Assembly: GCA_029880545.1 (NCBI GenBank)
Contig: JAOUOD010000015.1
Location: 1-64,000 of the forward strand
Reading direction: 5' to 3'
Origin: Gammaproteobacteria bacterium
GTDB lineage: Bacteria; Pseudomonadota; Gammaproteobacteria; Acidiferrobacterales; SZUA-150
Length of the DNA: 64,000 bases
The number at the start of each line of letters is the position of its first letter. Positions within the stretch are counted from its first letter, which is position 1. Of this stretch, positions 46,702 to 55,829 are shown piece by piece. The notes beneath the pieces are model-generated. The model was not told where the DNA came from and made no database searches. It worked only from the letters and a program-made list of their open reading frames with translations. Both the position numbers and the translations under genes were made by a program.

Positions 46702-46959
46702 TTATTCATAGATAGTGGAACGGTGGGCCACTTTGACCACGAGGACGACGAGTTCGTTATCACGGATTTCATACACGACCCGGTACACACCCAACCGCAC
46801 CCGATACCGTTCTTGCGCGGAAAGTTTTACACAGCCATCCCCGCGCGGATCATGGCGCAGCGCCTCGATTCTCTTCAGAATACGGCCAACGTCTCGTTTC
46901 GGGATACTGCGTAAATCTTTGGCAACGGATTTCTTGAAGACGAGCTCATAACTTGCCAT
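46702..46959 (-). CDS. RelE/ParE-superfamily toxin
   Basis: An 85-residue toxin of the RelE/ParE fold. Typical blocks are SYELVFKKSVAKDLRSIPKRDVGRILKRIEAL, then LSAQERYRVRLGVYRVVYEI and LVVLVVKVAHRSTIYE. RYRVRLGVYRVVYEI (about 52-66) is the RelE-type basic RNA-contact strand, and HRSTIYE the common ending. RelE proteins cut mRNA in the ribosomal A site; ParE poisons gyrase; which one this is cannot be told. It overlaps the antitoxin gene by 14 bases (46946-46959). Confidence 0.9.
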   Translation of the reverse strand: MASYELVFKKSVAKDLRSIPKRDVGRILKRIEALRHDPRGDGCVKLSAQERYRVRLGVYRVVYEIRDNELVVLVVKVAHRSTIYE

Positions 46960-47179
46960 GCGACTTGAGATCTTTCAGCAGGGCTTCGTAGCTGAGGGTC
47001 GGCTCCGCAATTCGTTCCTCGAATGCGCCGAGGTCCTCCTGATCCTCCCGCAAGGCCAGGCGCACTGCATCGTTAACCACCTCAGACACGGATTGGTTTG
47101 TCGTTGCCGCTTTCACGCGCAAGGCGTGATGAATTTCCGGCTCAAAGTAAACGGTTGCTCGTTTGGATAATTCGCCCAT
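46946..47179 (-). CDS. Antitoxin of the RelE-type toxin (ribbon-helix-helix)
   Basis: From ATG 47179 (preceded by CGGAGGTACACCGCT) the protein has 77 residues. The N-terminal RATVYFEPEIHHALRVKAATTNQSVSEVVNDAVRLAL is a ribbon-helix-helix DNA-binding domain, and the C-terminal ERIAEPTLSYEALLKDLK is the toxin-wrapping tail. It is upstream of and overlaps the toxin gene, the usual order. A 20-bp palindrome at 47207-47226 is placed as the operator. The longer frame start at 47200 is less likely. Confidence 0.85.
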   Translation of the reverse strand: MGELSKRATVYFEPEIHHALRVKAATTNQSVSEVVNDAVRLALREDQEDLGAFEERIAEPTLSYEALLKDLKSHGKL

Positions 47180-47206
47180 AGCGGTGTACCTCCGAGTCAC
47201 AACATA

Positions 47207-47226
47207 ACGCTATGACGTTATAGCGT
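47207..47226. promoter_or_regulatory. Palindromic operator of the RelE/RHH module
   Basis: ACGCTAT (47207-47213) and ATAGCGT (47220-47226) flank GACGTT, forming a 20-bp palindrome 28 bases upstream of the antitoxin ATG. Ribbon-helix-helix antitoxins autoregulate by binding such sites, so this is the expected operator. TAGCGTCAAGACGCCACAC continues on the right with a second GACG word. Confidence 0.6.
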
Positions 47227-47266
47227 CAAGACGCCACACTCTGGTACAGCCGGTCATCGTCGCCGC

Positions 47267-48289
47267 TCAACTCCGTTGACCAGGTATACTGTCCCTCAAT
47301 TTCTTGAGTTCCCGGTCCACCCAGTCGGCCTTGTCCGCATCGCTTAGGTCGGTTCGCGTTGCGGCTTCATTCCACAGGCGCAAAAACGGGTCCGGGTCTG
47401 ACGGGTCGGCGCCGTGTTTCAGCAGGCAATCATGAATCGCCCGGCGCATGATCTTCACGTGATTGGCGCTCTCATCCGGAATACCGCCGTGGCCGCTCCA
47501 CCAGGCCAGCTTCTTGAACAAGGACTCACCGAGATTATTGCGGTGGTGGATATCGCCACCGCGGGCGATCAGTTTCTCAATCACCGGCACATTGGCGCCC
47601 TCGCAGGCCGCGCCCAGCAGGCTGTCACCCACCCGGTCACGGTAGTGATTCATCGACTCACAAAGGTCGATCAGGCACAGGGACAAGCCATTGGCACCCC
47701 GGCGCAGCGCCTCGGCCAGCTTCTGCTCGCGTTGATCAAGCGGAATCAAACCGTGGACATTGCGCGCCACCAAGCCCTCGAGGAATACCAGGCGGCCGGC
47801 GCGCACCGCCTCCGAGAACGCGGACCGCAACATGGAACCGAACGACGCCCGGCACAGCATCCGGGCGCGATCCAGCATCGCCATGGCCAAGGCCTCGTGA
47901 CCGGCATCCAGCGCCCAATCCACCGCCGTGCGATGCGTCACCACGTCACGAAAATCCAGCTCCGCGCCGTAGTCGATGAGCGGCTGCACCATGTCCGCGC
48001 GGTTGTTGCGCGCCGCCCGCGCCAACAAGGTCACGTTATCGAAAAACGCGATGTTCGGCGCATAACCCTGCTCCAGGTAACACACCAACACGCTCAGCGG
48101 CGCCGACTCCGGCAGCCACTTCGCCAGCAGCACCCGGCCGGTATCATTCACCCGAATCCTGCCGTGGCGCAGCATCGCCTCCACCGCCGGCCAATCGGCC
48201 TGCAGCACCGCCTGCTCCAGGGAGAAATACACCAGCGACGGATCACCCGCCGCGGCAGAACCCGGTTGGGTATGGTCAGAATCCGGCAT
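47267..48289 (-). CDS. Ankyrin-repeat-like protein
   Basis: A 340-residue soluble protein built of helix-loop-helix repeats: TLLARAARNNRADMVQPLIDYGAELDFRDVVTHRTAVDWALDAGHEALAMAMLDRA, and SLLGAACEGANVPVIEKLIARGGDIHHRNNLGESLFKKL. The ankyrin consensus (LLxxGAD...) recurs with KHGADPSDPDP near the end. AGGAGTTGCCG precedes ATG 48289; a TTG at 48295 is in frame but less likely. Ankyrin proteins bind other proteins; the partner is unknown. It has the base composition of the host and lies between the TA module and the A/T-rich island, in the same direction as both. Confidence 0.75.
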   Translation of the reverse strand: MPDSDHTQPGSAAAGDPSLVYFSLEQAVLQADWPAVEAMLRHGRIRVNDTGRVLLAKWLPESAPLSVLVCYLEQGYAPNIAFFDNVTLLARAARNNRADMVQPLIDYGAELDFRDVVTHRTAVDWALDAGHEALAMAMLDRARMLCRASFGSMLRSAFSEAVRAGRLVFLEGLVARNVHGLIPLDQREQKLAEALRRGANGLSLCLIDLCESMNHYRDRVGDSLLGAACEGANVPVIEKLIARGGDIHHRNNLGESLFKKLAWWSGHGGIPDESANHVKIMRRAIHDCLLKHGADPSDPDPFLRLWNEAATRTDLSDADKADWVDRELKKLRDSIPGQRS

Positions 48290-48361
48290 CGGCAACTCCT
48301 GGATAGAAGATACAGACAGCCTAACAAAGGGAGTGGCTCAGGGGGTGAGCCAATGGAACAG

Positions 48362-50335
48362 TTATAACTCTGCTACACCAACATGTTTCAAATAATTATA
48401 GGTTGAGTCGTAGTATTTCCTCGGCCTCGTATGATCATCGTCGTCACCCTCGGGCACAAACAACACCATGCCCTGTCTGGCACGAGTCAGCAGGACTCGG
48501 TAAGCGTTTTTCTGATACATCTGCCTTTCGACCTTGTTGATTCGCTGCCATCTATTTCCACGAAATGACCAGTTTTCCCATTTATCACCAGAAAAACGAA
48601 AATCGGCATCCCAAGCCATCAATACCCAATCCAACTCCAAACCTTGCACATCAAATTCAGTAGCTACATCTTCTAAATAATAAGAGGATCGAACATCATC
48701 TTTCCCATCCAAAAACCAATGCACAGGATCTGCTTTCACACGAACATCGATTGCATGTGGCTTTAATCGTTCCGCCTGACTGGAAACGACCATGCCATAA
48801 CGTTCTGTTCCTCTTGCCTTATTCCTAACCCAATCTTTGGCTTTCCGAAGGTCGCGCGTCATGACAATTGGATAGTTTGTTTGGATGGACTCCAGACTCG
48901 CCCGTGCGCTTTTCTCTTCCAAATCGAGTAATTGTTTCACAAACAAGGATACCTTTTCGCTCCGGAACGATCGCACTGATGTACTCAAGTGCAGTTCTGG
49001 TATCAATTTCGTCATGGAGTTTTGTTTAGCACGACGCACGAGTTCGCCAGCACCATATTCACTATCTATAAGACGGTCGGAGACATATATTTTCCAATGC
49101 GGGAACTCACTCTCTATGGCCTCAAACCACTCTTTTATACCAGCCTCCCCCGTGTTGATCTCTTGGCCACCACCCACTAGGCACACAATCGTTGCCCAGT
49201 CTTGATGCCGATTCATACAGGAAATTAAAAATACTGGCTCAGAGATATCAAAATCCGGTTGATTTTTCTTCTCCCGCATAAACTTAACTGTTTGGTCTTT
49301 GTCCCAAGCACGCTGCGCCTCATCAAACAGCGCGACATGCTCGATGGGCGGCTTTTCTAGGTCAATCAACCCCTCATCCCGAAAATGATGAACATTCTGG
49401 ATGAATGCTTTGACTTCGCTGAGCGCGTCACCTTTCCGAATCGTGCCGCCATTGGTCTTTACTCTTATAACCTTATCTCTCGCCAATGCCTCTTGAAGTA
49501 TTTTCACAAGCGGGCCGTTACCGGAAAGAAATACGCTATAAAGTTCGTCATCAGGGCTTATATGAGTAGTCGCCACATCCAGCCCAACTAAGGTTTTTCC
49601 GGCGCCCGGCACACCAGTTACAAAGATAATCGACTTTTCCGAGCAATCACGAGATTGCTTAATAATCTTGGCAATCGTGCCTGATGTGACTGATAAATTT
49701 TCTGCAGTGGCATCACTACGTGAAATTTCTGTTACGGAATGACCATTATATAAAGCTAGCGTTGCCTCTATTATAGTCGGCGTTGGCTTATAGCCACTCT
49801 CCTCCCATGCAGTCGAATCAATGGGGTTGCCATTATACAGACGCAAAATATCGGCAATAACGCCACCCAGTGTCTCTCGATTACACGTTATTGGCGACAG
49901 CAACTTGTCATGGGCAAGGTTATCTATCCTAGATAATATGCCTGGTGCCTTTGTAGCGACTAAAATTGGCGCAACAACAACATTATGGCTACCTTCATGG
50001 AAATGCTTCAAATCAAGCGCATAATCCACGACTTGATCGATATCAGCCGATTCATAGGACTCCGCCCCCACCTTAAATTCGAGCACAAATACTACCGGAC
50101 CGATAATAACAACAGCGTCGATCCGACAACCCATTCTCGGTATGGAGTATTCGAAATAGATTTTACCTTCGTAGCCAGACAGAATGCTCTTGAGAAATAT
50201 CGCCTGCTCGACCCAGGCGTCTCGCTGAAATGGGGTTAAATCGAAAGCATGTTCAACCGCCATCTGCCCGAGGATATGTTCGGGGCCAGACTCGCAAAAC
50301 CCAATTATTGACGTCGAGTAGTACGCTCTTTTCAT
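48362..50335 (-). CDS. Nuclease-helicase: PD-(D/E)XK plus DUF2075 ATPase
   Basis: A 657-residue protein. The N-terminus has a PD-(D/E)XK-like nuclease site: [21 protein letters not shown] with D73, E86 and K88. The ATPase follows with Walker A GVPGAGKT (241-248) and Walker [13 protein letters not shown], then [20 protein letters not shown] and [23 protein letters not shown], which is the DUF2075 (schlafen-like superfamily 1 helicase) order. Such proteins are often found in defence islands. ATG 50335 begins a frame clear of the neighbour by 108 bases. It closes the A/T-rich island on the left and is in line with the other minus-strand genes, though it may have its own promoter. Confidence 0.85.
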   Translation of the reverse strand: MKRAYYSTSIIGFCESGPEHILGQMAVEHAFDLTPFQRDAWVEQAIFLKSILSGYEGKIYFEYSIPRMGCRIDAVVIIGPVVFVLEFKVGAESYESADIDQVVDYALDLKHFHEGSHNVVVAPILVATKAPGILSRIDNLAHDKLLSPITCNRETLGGVIADILRLYNGNPIDSTAWEESGYKPTPTIIEATLALYNGHSVTEISRSDATAENLSVTSGTIAKIIKQSRDCSEKSIIFVTGVPGAGKTLVGLDVATTHISPDDELYSVFLSGNGPLVKILQEALARDKVIRVKTNGGTIRKGDALSEVKAFIQNVHHFRDEGLIDLEKPPIEHVALFDEAQRAWDKDQTVKFMREKKNQPDFDISEPVFLISCMNRHQDWATIVCLVGGGQEINTGEAGIKEWFEAIESEFPHWKIYVSDRLIDSEYGAGELVRRAKQNSMTKLIPELHLSTSVRSFRSEKVSLFVKQLLDLEEKSARASLESIQTNYPIVMTRDLRKAKDWVRNKARGTERYGMVVSSQAERLKPHAIDVRVKADPVHWFLDGKDDVRSSYYLEDVATEFDVQGLELDWVLMAWDADFRFSGDKWENWSFRGNRWQRINKVERQMYQKNAYRVLLTRARQGMVLFVPEGDDDDHTRPRKYYDSTYNYLKHVGVAEL

Positions 50336-50443
50336 TCAAATTTCTGCTTATAGGCTAACCTAATCAGAGTTTCGGTCCTTCAATTCCTATTGAAAATGGT
50401 TTTGTATTCCAATAATGAAAAAATTTAGTCGCAATTTTCGGCT

Positions 50444-51499
50444 CTACTTCTTTTCGTCATACAATATCTTCTTATCAGAGTAAGTGCTGATCAATATATC
50501 CATCGCCTCATTTGTTCTTGTGCTCCACAACTTATTAAACGCATATGTCTTTCCATTAGCATATATCAACTCATCATCTTCAATAAAATACCGCTTGAGT
50601 CGCACCTGCTTTCCTTTGGAGTGCATATGTTTAGTCAATGCATCAACGAACGATGGATTGTCGAGCTGGCCATCAAAAACACAAAATACGTCATTTCTCC
50701 AGGTAATCTTGCCGAGGAGTTCTTCCGGATCAATGCCCTGGTCGCACAGATACTTGACGATTGTAAATATCGCCCCACGTTTTGGCATATTTTCAAATAC
50801 TGCTTCACCCACCGTAACATCATACTTGGATAAATCCCTGCCCTGACTTCGAGAGACTTTTTCTAGACGTGTTTTGTCTCGAATTTTGACCTGGTAATCC
50901 TCTGCCTCAGGTAAAGGGATCACCTGCTGGATATCAAGTAGCGTTTTTTTACCATCTTTGTAGGGCTTGAGTCGAATACACTTAACGTCGAGGCCAGAGT
51001 TGTTCAACCATATTACTGCTGTAGTAAGCTCTTTTGAAAATTCCGCAGAGGCGAGAACTATTTTCACATCCTGAGCAAATTCCTCCTCATTTACTTCGTT
51101 CCAATCAAGAAACTCGAGTATCAGGCTCTCTGGATCATCTTCTTTGCCAAGTTTAGTCAAAAAGCTGCCAAATACCTCAACCACTTTTCGGAACGTTAGC
51201 GAAGACACCATTGCAGCATACCGAATAGCCTGCAACTCCATATGGCCACCATCCTCGGTACGTTTCAATTCAATTACGACGAGATTCGCGTCTTTATCCA
51301 GCCCGAGAAGATCGATCCGCCTGCGACTATCTTCCCAATGTCCAAACTCTTCCGAAATCACCAGTGTATCGGGTGCAATTACCTCAATTTGCTCTCTCAA
51401 TAGTCGCTGCAAATCATCACGCTCCCTGATTCCTTCGGTTGCGAAGGAAGTCTCAGGCATTTTGATCAACTTGTCTGAGTCAATTTCGTAAATAGCCAC
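50444..51499 (-). CDS. Endonuclease NucS-like (DUF91) protein
   Basis: A 351-residue protein with an N-terminal nuclease domain: LQRLLREQIEVIAPDTLVISEEFGHWEDSRRRIDLLGLDKDANLVVIELKR. The PD-(D/E)XK residues are D63, E77 and K79, as in NucS/DUF91-type enzymes. The C-terminal half (from about 190) carries a second domain with EAVFENMPKRGAIFTIVKYLCDQGIDPEELLGKITWRN, a RAMA- or DUF4357-like modified-DNA reader layout, but that is an impression. A separate gene by spacing (72 bases from DUF429; 108 from the next). Confidence 0.75.
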   Translation of the reverse strand: MAIYEIDSDKLIKMPETSFATEGIRERDDLQRLLREQIEVIAPDTLVISEEFGHWEDSRRRIDLLGLDKDANLVVIELKRTEDGGHMELQAIRYAAMVSSLTFRKVVEVFGSFLTKLGKEDDPESLILEFLDWNEVNEEEFAQDVKIVLASAEFSKELTTAVIWLNNSGLDVKCIRLKPYKDGKKTLLDIQQVIPLPEAEDYQVKIRDKTRLEKVSRSQGRDLSKYDVTVGEAVFENMPKRGAIFTIVKYLCDQGIDPEELLGKITWRNDVFCVFDGQLDNPSFVDALTKHMHSKGKQVRLKRYFIEDDELIYANGKTYAFNKLWSTRTNEAMDILISTYSDKKILYDEKK

Positions 51500-51570
51500 T
51501 CCATTTACTCCAAAGTATTATGCCCCCAACCACGACGTGTCGATCACGCAAGACATTGTTGTGTTGTCCA

Positions 51571-52401
51571 TTACTCGGTGAAAAATAATGGATCTGCTAT
51601 CCATCCCTCACTTCTATCCGCATGGCTCGGAATACCGTAATCCTTTTCTCTATTTAAGTAGGCCCAACTTGCCTGGATGGCACATAGCACGGAATCCAAA
51701 GTATCCCCGGAGGCATCGGACACCATTATTTCTTTCAAATCATCATCTATATTTAACGATATGCCATAAACGCTTTGGAACACCGAAGAATGGATTCCAC
51801 TGACAATATCCCGTCTTGCCTGTTCCAGCTCCGGTGTTTGTTTCTTTTTAACATCATTCTTGTAGCTACGATTACCTATAAATCGTCTCGCCACAATCGC
51901 CGGGTAGGCCTCCACTATCACACGCTCACTCGCGCGTCGGCGGACAGGAACAATATCTGCGTCGCTCGCCAATATCCGTTTGGCTCCCTCATAGAACATC
52001 TTTCCTACTGGTACGCCATAGAGCTTTTGCGGGCTGATAGAAGATGCCAGGACGTCTATTTCCCGCCGATGTTCTTTATCCCCTGCGGCTCGTCCGGCCT
52101 TGTAATTCTCCAAAACTTTTACAAATTCCTCACGCGACATTCGCGCTACCAACGATGCGTAGTCTTCCCATGATTCCGGCCAGCCGATATTCTCAATAAA
52201 TAACCTAGATTGGCCAAAAGGGAAATCCAGGCCAGCCACCCATGAGCCGTCGGTCGCTAAACGTGCCTCAATCTCTCCAAACCCTTCCAGGTTCTCGAGA
52301 GTTTCGATTGATAACCCAGTGCCCCCAATCTCGGCGACAGCGCACGTAATTGGCTTTTTGCTTGTCGGCGTGCTTGTAAAATCGATTCCAAATATCTTCA
52401 C
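51571..52401 (-). CDS. DUF429-family protein (RNase H-like fold)
   Basis: A 276-residue protein. FGIDFTSTPTSKKPITCAV, VAGLDFPFGQ, VEAYPAIVARRFIGNRSYKND and DTLDSVLCAIQASWAYLN match DUF429, an RNase H-like fold family found beside mobile and defence genes whose activity is unknown; Asp residues at the first two blocks and the last would form the metal site. The region 52402-52501 upstream is A/T-rich and contains TATAAT and TATAGC words, so a promoter for DUF429 is likely there and it need not belong to the operon that ends at 52502. Confidence 0.8.
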   Translation of the reverse strand: MKIFGIDFTSTPTSKKPITCAVAEIGGTGLSIETLENLEGFGEIEARLATDGSWVAGLDFPFGQSRLFIENIGWPESWEDYASLVARMSREEFVKVLENYKAGRAAGDKEHRREIDVLASSISPQKLYGVPVGKMFYEGAKRILASDADIVPVRRRASERVIVEAYPAIVARRFIGNRSYKNDVKKKQTPELEQARRDIVSGIHSSVFQSVYGISLNIDDDLKEIMVSDASGDTLDSVLCAIQASWAYLNREKDYGIPSHADRSEGWIADPLFFTE

Positions 52402-52501
52402 ATTATATATGCGCTATAGTTATATCCATTTGCGATATATTGAAGTCAAAGTGATCAACTTTTAACCACCCCGACCTCTTTAATTCAACCCCGGTTTTCC
52501 T

Positions 52502-53671
52502 TTATATAATTTCTCCGCCGCCCAATACCTCATCCACGATCTCATGCTCATCCAAAAAGCTCACGCTCACAGGGCCATTTTCAGGATCATGCCCAGCAAG
52601 GCGGACCTCCTCAATTACCTGCTGCATTGTCGATACAATCTTTCTCGGTGTAATCTCGGTGAGCTGTGAAGCGATTGTTTCAACTGCAGTTTCTTCAAAC
52701 GGAAAATAATCACCCTCTCCTTCGGGGTCGACACGGTTACTGTTAAGTATCTCGTTCACAAAGTTCACGGCGTCACTTTTATCTAATACCGATAACTCAA
52801 TCATCCGGTGGATTCGGGTGAGTATATAATCAAAGAATAGTGCCGTTAATTGAGATAGTTCAGCTGTGAGAGCGATAATCATACAGAAACAAGTTGGACA
52901 ATTATCATAAATGTGTCTAAGGATATCATTGACCTCCCTTGCCTCTTTAAGGCTAGACCGATCCAAATCGTCAAGCTCATCGATTAATAGATATGCTCCT
53001 TTCTTAAATCTCCTCTTGTTAGAATCCGATAGATTCATCTCATGTACAAATAAGTTCACGAGTCGAGTGAAAATTATCATCGCTTGATAATCCGTCAATG
53101 TCTTAGGCGCAATGAGCCCAAAAAAGTCTTCCTCTTTCTGACAGTGATATATTTCTTTTGCGAAATTGTGCAATTCAACAGGTGGAATTAGTTTTTCGAT
53201 AATCTTCTCCGCCGAGATTTCATGACCGAAGCCATTTGCAGTCCGGCAGAGTGAAATACACTCTGTCAAGAAGTTGTGATATGCCTGAACATTCACAATT
53301 AGATCAGATTTCTTGACAATATCGTCTACAAAAGCACCGGCAAAGGTCAACTTACCTTTATCCTTGCGTAGAGTCGGAATAAAGTAACAGACTGAATCAA
53401 ACTCATTTTTTTTATCATGCAGGATTTTGTTTTGCGCCCAGAGTAATGCATGGGACTTACCTGTTCCGTAGTCCCCATAGAGCATAAGAAAATTGGCATT
53501 ACCAACTTGGTCAGCCAGTGATCGCTTCAAGTACTTATCGAGCTGTTTCATCTGCTTTTTATAACCAACCCAAATACTCGCACGCGGATCAGCAGCAAAG
53601 TTCGCGTTTGAGCGGAACGGATTATCCACCAAATTCGCTTTGTTGTAATACTCTCTAGGTTGCATCACCAT
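52502..53671 (-). CDS. AAA ATPase, last gene of the five-gene candidate system
   Basis: About 389 residues. Walker A is GDYGTGKS (66-73 from this start), preceded by NANFLMLY, and Walker B is YLLIDELDDLDR, with NDILRHIYDN and CFCMIIALTAEL after it as sensor strands. N-terminal PREYYNKANLVDNPFRSNANFAADPRASIWVGYKKQMKQLDKYLKRSLAD is the usual lead of AAA proteins that act as STAND-like or ORC/Cdc6-like switches. The C-terminal part (EITPRKIVSTMQQVIEEVR) suggests a winged helix. GGAG lies 8 bases before ATG 53671; ATG 53665 and 53695 are alternatives, and the start overlaps the stop of the PLD nuclease gene. Confidence 0.85.
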   Translation of the reverse strand: MVMQPREYYNKANLVDNPFRSNANFAADPRASIWVGYKKQMKQLDKYLKRSLADQVGNANFLMLYGDYGTGKSHALLWAQNKILHDKKNEFDSVCYFIPTLRKDKGKLTFAGAFVDDIVKKSDLIVNVQAYHNFLTECISLCRTANGFGHEISAEKIIEKLIPPVELHNFAKEIYHCQKEEDFFGLIAPKTLTDYQAMIIFTRLVNLFVHEMNLSDSNKRRFKKGAYLLIDELDDLDRSSLKEAREVNDILRHIYDNCPTCFCMIIALTAELSQLTALFFDYILTRIHRMIELSVLDKSDAVNFVNEILNSNRVDPEGEGDYFPFEETAVETIASQLTEITPRKIVSTMQQVIEEVRLAGHDPENGPVSVSFLDEHEIVDEVLGGGEII

Positions 53672-54618
53672 TTTCCATTCTCCAGTTTTTGCCATTGACC
53701 TCGCGCCAATAACCGGCGAACATCGGTCATTTCATAACTATTCATCATTAACTCCGTAACATACTTTTCTACATAGGCTATCTCTTCCTCAGGAACTGCA
53801 TAGCACAATTCCTCATTGCATCGCCCCTCCCCAAGCGCCATACCTGCAGATGTCAAGTTGGACGAGCCTACTAGGATCAATGACGAGTAACGATCCCCGC
53901 CGCGCAGACCCGGCTCATAGCGCCTGTTCTCATCGAACACAAAGCAATATAACTTCGTATGCAATCTGGGATATACAAAAACACTGACATTTCGCTCGTC
54001 CAGTCTCTCCATCCATTCTATATTCCTTTCTTTTGGCGGAGCCGTAATCAAGGCCACACTAGCACCGTCCTCGACCTGGTCAAGCAATAGCTTTCCAAAC
54101 TGCGCGGTTGGCGAGAACAATTTTTCGCTCACGAATGGCGCGACCAACCAGATATCCTTATGAGGCAGGTTTCGTCTAGAAAATATTTCATGATTGATCT
54201 GCGGCTCTTTGATATTACGTTTAAAACGGTTGATTGGGAGGGCAGGAGCTCTCGGGCGCTCACGTGCAGGCAGAGCTGCCATCGTATCAATTACGCATGA
54301 CCCGCCATTGGATACCGGGATCGCTGCTTTGATATCACCAGAGGCTGGCCCAGTCAGCCGATCTTCGACGCTGTGCTTCCCAGCCCGGAACAAATATATA
54401 CTCTCGCCATTCCGTATAAAGATGACCCTATATGCCGTTCGCCGACGGCTCACATAGCGTATCCATGCACCCTCAATGCCGTGATAGGGATGATCATCAG
54501 AATCAGGACGAAAACTCCCGTCTGGGCGAATCGTTTTTTGTAAGACCCGCCGGGCAAAGTGTGCATCGTCGTGATCTTGCAGGTCAGCGATGAAATCGGG
54601 AAGCAAAAAGACAGGCAT
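53665..54618 (-). CDS. Nuclease: RelE-like N-terminus joined to PLD-family domain
   Basis: A 317-residue protein. Residues 1-90 resemble a RelE/HigB fold (LPDFIADLQDHDDAHFARRVLQKTI, IRYVSRRRTAYRVIFIRNGESIYLFRAGKHSVEDRL). After a linker, a single PLD-type motif follows: RLHTKLYCFVFDE with H220 and K222, then ILVGSSNLTSAGM (GSSNLT 251-256), as in restriction-type PLD nucleases and DrmC-like proteins. One HxK copy implies a dimeric active site. The spacing from K222 to D229 is longer than the canonical HxK(x)4D. AGAGGTAATT precedes ATG 54618. The gene begins two bases after the previous stop and overlaps the AAA gene. The RelE likeness is by eye. Confidence 0.72.
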   Translation of the reverse strand: MPVFLLPDFIADLQDHDDAHFARRVLQKTIRPDGSFRPDSDDHPYHGIEGAWIRYVSRRRTAYRVIFIRNGESIYLFRAGKHSVEDRLTGPASGDIKAAIPVSNGGSCVIDTMAALPARERPRAPALPINRFKRNIKEPQINHEIFSRRNLPHKDIWLVAPFVSEKLFSPTAQFGKLLLDQVEDGASVALITAPPKERNIEWMERLDERNVSVFVYPRLHTKLYCFVFDENRRYEPGLRGGDRYSSLILVGSSNLTSAGMALGEGRCNEELCYAVPEEEIAYVEKYVTELMMNSYEMTDVRRLLARGQWQKLENGKW

Positions 54619-54620
54619 AA

Positions 54621-55829
54621 TTACCTCTTGATACTAAGTGCACCGCCAGTTTTTCTAGATCGTCTAAGCGCTATACGGCGCTGTTCGCTCATTTGTTCGG
54701 TTGAAATTGCTGCGGGCAAATTGATGACTGATTTACCACGGGCACATGCAATTGCCACGGCAGCGGGATAGACAATAGTAATTGGAAGTTCCCGCCTTAA
54801 CATGACCTTCCGCACGTGCAAACTACGAAATACCTTCATCATCTCTCCGATGAATTCAACTGCAAGATCTTCATCACCTTTGACATGCGGCTTCACAGAA
54901 AGGCTGGAATATGCAGTACCATATTCAACTAAACATGTCCAAAGACTCTTTGTATCTTTGCCAAATAGATCGGACTTAAAACCAGAACGCACCAACTCAT
55001 AATCCATCGGCCAGAAAGTAAAACGGTCGTCGTCATCTACGTACCCGGCTCTCCGGAGTCCAAAGAGAAAATCCCTACCCCGTTGAGTTAGACCCATCTT
55101 GTTATCCCATAGACCAAGCGATACTGCCCATCTCTTGCGAACCTTCGGTACTTTACTAAAATAATCATCTGAGAATTCAATCTCATCTCCTTTTTCCGAG
55201 GCTCGCACGGATACTTTTTCATACTGCAGGGGCTGGGCACGCTTCAGTGAGGCGACGGACCGACCAACTCCAGCGCTACCTTTGTTCTTCTCTTGGCGCT
55301 CGATCATAATAACCCTATTAATTTGTCTAGCAGATGCTTTGCCTAGTAAATACCCAGAAAGGTCAGCGCGCTTCTGAAGCATCATCGCCCTCAGCGTTTC
55401 TTTAGCTTGCTTATCTTCGAAGTTTGCAAGAAGTAGATTGACAAATATTTCGCCATCGTTCACGAGAATGGCCCATAGCAAGAGAAAATCCTGTGCCTCT
55501 TTTCGTTCTTCCTCATCTAGAAGTTCTATGCAAATAGCCATTGCATCGAGGTTTTCAAGTATAAGAATATCACCGGAAGCTCTTAGAATCAGTCGTAGTG
55601 AACAAAAGAAGTCACCAATATTCTTTACTGCACTTTCGTTTAGACCCCAGCTCCCTTCATTTTTGCTGCCGGTGACCAGTTCACGCCAACTAGTCATAGT
55701 TAGATCGCGGTCTTGCAGGTAACGTGTAACTAAGTCTTCCACGCGTGCAGCGGTTAAATCTAGGCCGACCGAGTAACCGATCTTGCGCATGAAGATCGCA
55801 TAGGGATCAGAATGGGCTGTAGCCGCCAT
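54621..55829 (-). CDS. Protein of unknown function, third gene of the five-gene candidate system
   Basis: A 402-residue, mainly helical protein. I recognise no family. The first 170 residues contain ARVEDLVTRYLQDRDLTMTSWRELVTGS and FLLLWAILVNDGEIFVNLLLANFEDKQAKETLRAMMLQK. Around 230-280 a KRWAVSLGLWDNKMGLTQRGRDFLFGLRRAGY segment looks like a winged helix that could bind DNA, and the end is Arg/Lys-rich. No catalytic motif is seen. Its ATG overlaps the HerA-like stop by 23 bases and its stop is two bases from the nuclease start, so it is surely part of the same operon. Confidence 0.7.
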   Translation of the reverse strand: MAATAHSDPYAIFMRKIGYSVGLDLTAARVEDLVTRYLQDRDLTMTSWRELVTGSKNEGSWGLNESAVKNIGDFFCSLRLILRASGDILILENLDAMAICIELLDEEERKEAQDFLLLWAILVNDGEIFVNLLLANFEDKQAKETLRAMMLQKRADLSGYLLGKASARQINRVIMIERQEKNKGSAGVGRSVASLKRAQPLQYEKVSVRASEKGDEIEFSDDYFSKVPKVRKRWAVSLGLWDNKMGLTQRGRDFLFGLRRAGYVDDDDRFTFWPMDYELVRSGFKSDLFGKDTKSLWTCLVEYGTAYSSLSVKPHVKGDEDLAVEFIGEMMKVFRSLHVRKVMLRRELPITIVYPAAVAIACARGKSVINLPAAISTEQMSEQRRIALRRSRKTGGALSIKR

